Assembly: GCA_947846985.1 (NCBI GenBank)
Contig: CANTUZ010000024.1
Span: forward strand, 1,407,046-1,471,045
Source: Fratercula arctica
Lineage: Eukaryota; Chordata; Aves; Charadriiformes; Alcidae
Direction: 5' to 3'
Length of the DNA stretch: 64,000 nucleotides
The translations under genes were made by a program, and so were the position numbers. Position 1 is the first letter of the stretch. Each line of letters starts with the position of its first letter. Positions 57,346-64,000 of this stretch are shown here, one piece after another. The notes beneath the pieces are model-generated. The model saw only the letters and a program-made list of their open reading frames with translations. It was not told where the DNA came from and ran no database searches.

Positions 57346-57909
57346 CGGGGGGCACCCTTGGGTGCTGTCAGGGGCTGGGCACGGCGGGGGGGGGGGGCTC
57401 CTCCAAACCCAGCCCCCCCCCCCCCCGGGGTGTCCCCTCGCCGGGGGGGGGTGGCCAGTGGCCAACATCTGGAGGGCATCCCCCCGCGCGGCCACCGTGA
57501 CTCACACAGCCGTGACGTGGGGCCGGGGCGGCCGCTGGCGTCACCGGGGTGGGTGACGCAGGGTGTGACCCCGCGGCCGAGGGGACACGACGGGGTTGTT
57601 GGGGGGGGTGGGGGTGGGGTGTGGAAAGGGGACACGGAGGGTCCTGGCACGGCCGGGTGGTCCCCGTGTCCCCTTGGATGGGGGCACAAAGCCAGATGCC
57701 GGAGCGTGGGAACTCCCCGAGCCGGGGCCGGGGGGGGGGGGACATGGGACAGCGTGGCCAGGACACAGGACGGCGTTGGTCACCCCCACGTGGGGACACC
57801 GCGGGTGCCAGGGGAGGGGACAGGGGCCACATCCAGCCGCAGCGGTCCCCGGGGGGGGAGGCCTGGGGACGTGTGTCCCCCCCGCCGTCACGCCGGGACA
57901 CCCCGCTCC
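57346..57909. other. Intergenic GC-rich segment, no gene recognised
   Basis: Unique GC- and CpG-rich sequence with several G homopolymers lies between two arrays. I see no conserved coding segment. Confidence 0.4.
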
Positions 57910-58738
57910 TCCTTCGCGTCCTGCTCACTCTGTCCCTGTCACCCTGTCCCCTCTGTCCCTGTCCCCTCTGTCCCTGTCCCCTCTGTCCCCATCCCTGTCC
58001 CCTCATCCCCATCCCTGTCCCCTCCATCCCACCTGTGTCCCCTCATCCCCATCCCTGTCCCCTCTGTCCCCATCCCTGTCCCCTCTGACCCCATCCCTGT
58101 CCCCTCATCCCCATCCCCATCCCTGTCCCCTCCATCCCATCCCTGTCCCCTCTGTCCCCATCCCTGTCCCCTCTGACCCCATCCCTGTCCCCTCTGACCC
58201 CATCCCTGTCCCCTCCATCCCATCCCTGTCCCCTCCATCCCATCTCTGTCCCCTCTGTCCCCATCCCTGTCCCCTTATCCCCATCCCTGTCCCCTCATCC
58301 CCATCCCTGTCCCCTTCATCCCACCCGTGTCCCCTCATCCCCATCCCTGTCCCCTCATCCCCATCCCTGTCCCCTCATCCCCATCCCTGTCCCCTCTGAC
58401 CCCATCCCTGTCCCCTATCCCCATCCCTGTCCCCTCCATCCCCATCCCTGTCCCCTTATCCCCATCCCTGTCCCCTCATCCCCATCCCCATCCTTGTCCC
58501 CTCATCCCCATCCCTGTCCCCTCATCCCCATCCCTGTCCCCTCTGTCCCCATCCCTGTCCCCTCCATCCCACCCCTGTCCCCTCATCCCCATCCCTGTCC
58601 CCTCCATCCCATCCCTGTCCCCTCTGTCCCTATTCCTGTCCCCTCATCCCCATCTCTGCCCCCTCCATCCCACCCCTGTCCCCCCCTGTCTCTGTCCCCT
58701 CATCCCTACCCCTGTCCCCTCCCTCCCTCCATCCCGTC
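57910..58738. repeat. About 20-bp pyrimidine minisatellite upstream of NDUFS2
   Basis: Units CCCTGTCCCCTCATCCCCAT and CCCTGTCCCCTCTGTCCCCAT repeat about 40 times, ending just before the NDUFS2 CpG island. Confidence 0.93.
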
Positions 58739-58777
58739 CCCCCGGGACCCCCCCGTCCCCGCCGCCGGCCTCTTCCC

Positions 58778-58971
58778 GGCACAAAGATGGCGGGCGGCTC
58801 CAGCAGCAGTTCCCCGGATGTTTCCCTTAGCAAAGATGGCGGCGGAGCTGCCCACAGCCAATATGGCGGCGCAGCCGGGCTTTCCCCTGCCCTCCCCAAA
58901 CATGGCACCCGGCCCCGCCCCCCGCCGCGGCGCTGTGGGCGGGGCGGCGCACGCGCGCTGCCAAGGGCAAG

Positions 58972-58984
<13 letters not shown>
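58778..58984 (+). promoter_or_regulatory. NDUFS2: NDUFS2 promoter: clustered YY1-type motifs and an NRF1-type palindrome
   Basis: AAAGATGGCGG occurs at about 58783 and 58832, AATATGGCGG at about 58860, AACATGGCAC at about 58899, and CAAGATGGCGGCG overlaps the start codon at 58968-58980. GCGCACGCGC (NRF1-type palindrome) is at 58947-58956, about 16 bp upstream of the ATG. There is no TATA box. NRF1 plus YY1 is a common promoter set for respiratory-chain genes. Confidence 0.6.

Positions 58985-64000
<5,016 letters not shown>

Overview
The window looks like a piece of a very GC-rich, gene-dense avian microchromosome. It carries eleven compact vertebrate genes with canonical GT-AG introns, housekeeping promoters in CpG islands, chicken-repeat-1 (CR1) LINE fragments, and minisatellites in almost every intron and spacer. 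The gene set is that of human 1q23.3; from general knowledge the chicken counterpart is microchromosome 25. The species cannot be named from the sequence alone.

Layout, left to right. SDHC exon 1 (minus, 3.65 kb) is divergent from MPZ (plus, 5.66-7.44 kb). MPZ sits in the 3.35-kb spacer of a ~98% identical inverted repeat and has a conserved stop-codon readthrough extension (L-MPZ). PCP4L1 (minus, 11.2-12.2 kb) has a (GGTGCC)n array beside its exon 1. Next come NR1I3/CXR (plus, 13.0-16.9 kb), TOMM40L (minus, 17.3-21.6 kb), APOA2 (plus, 23.1-24.4 kb), UFC1 (plus, 24.7-27.7 kb), USP21 (plus, 28.1-34.8 kb), PPOX (plus, 35.4-39.5 kb), B4GALT3 (minus, 40.0-43.1 kb), and a 5-kb gap with CR1 copies, a solo-LTR-like insertion and a minisatellite. 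Then ADAMTS4 (minus, 48.5-52.6 kb), about 6 kb of tandem arrays, and NDUFS2 (plus, from 58.97 kb), which runs off the right edge before its final exons.

Compared with the human order (UFC1-USP21-PPOX-B4GALT3-ADAMTS4-NDUFS2-FCER1G-APOA2-TOMM40L-NR1I3-PCP4L1-MPZ-SDHC), one inversion of the UFC1-NDUFS2 block explains the arrangement: APOA2 now abuts UFC1. The genes do not form one pathway. Mitochondrial functions (SDHC, NDUFS2, PPOX, TOMM40L) sit with ubiquitin/UFM1 enzymes (USP21, UFC1), liver genes (NR1I3, APOA2), a myelin adhesion protein, a Golgi glycosyltransferase and an aggrecanase. Housekeeping genes share YY1-type AAGATGGCGGC start-site motifs; APOA2, PCP4L1 and probably ADAMTS4 have TATA-type promoters.

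The points most worth a second look are the L-MPZ extension, the near-perfect inverted repeat around MPZ, an ADAMTS4 first exon in which most of the prodomain is missing but the cysteine switch and furin site remain, an extra in-frame USP21 exon, the PCP4L1 intronic hexanucleotide array, a frame discontinuity in NR1I3, a cysteine-less APOA2, and the density of strand-skewed minisatellites. Exon coordinates were placed by eye from splice sites, reading phase and remembered human proteins; no alignment was run.
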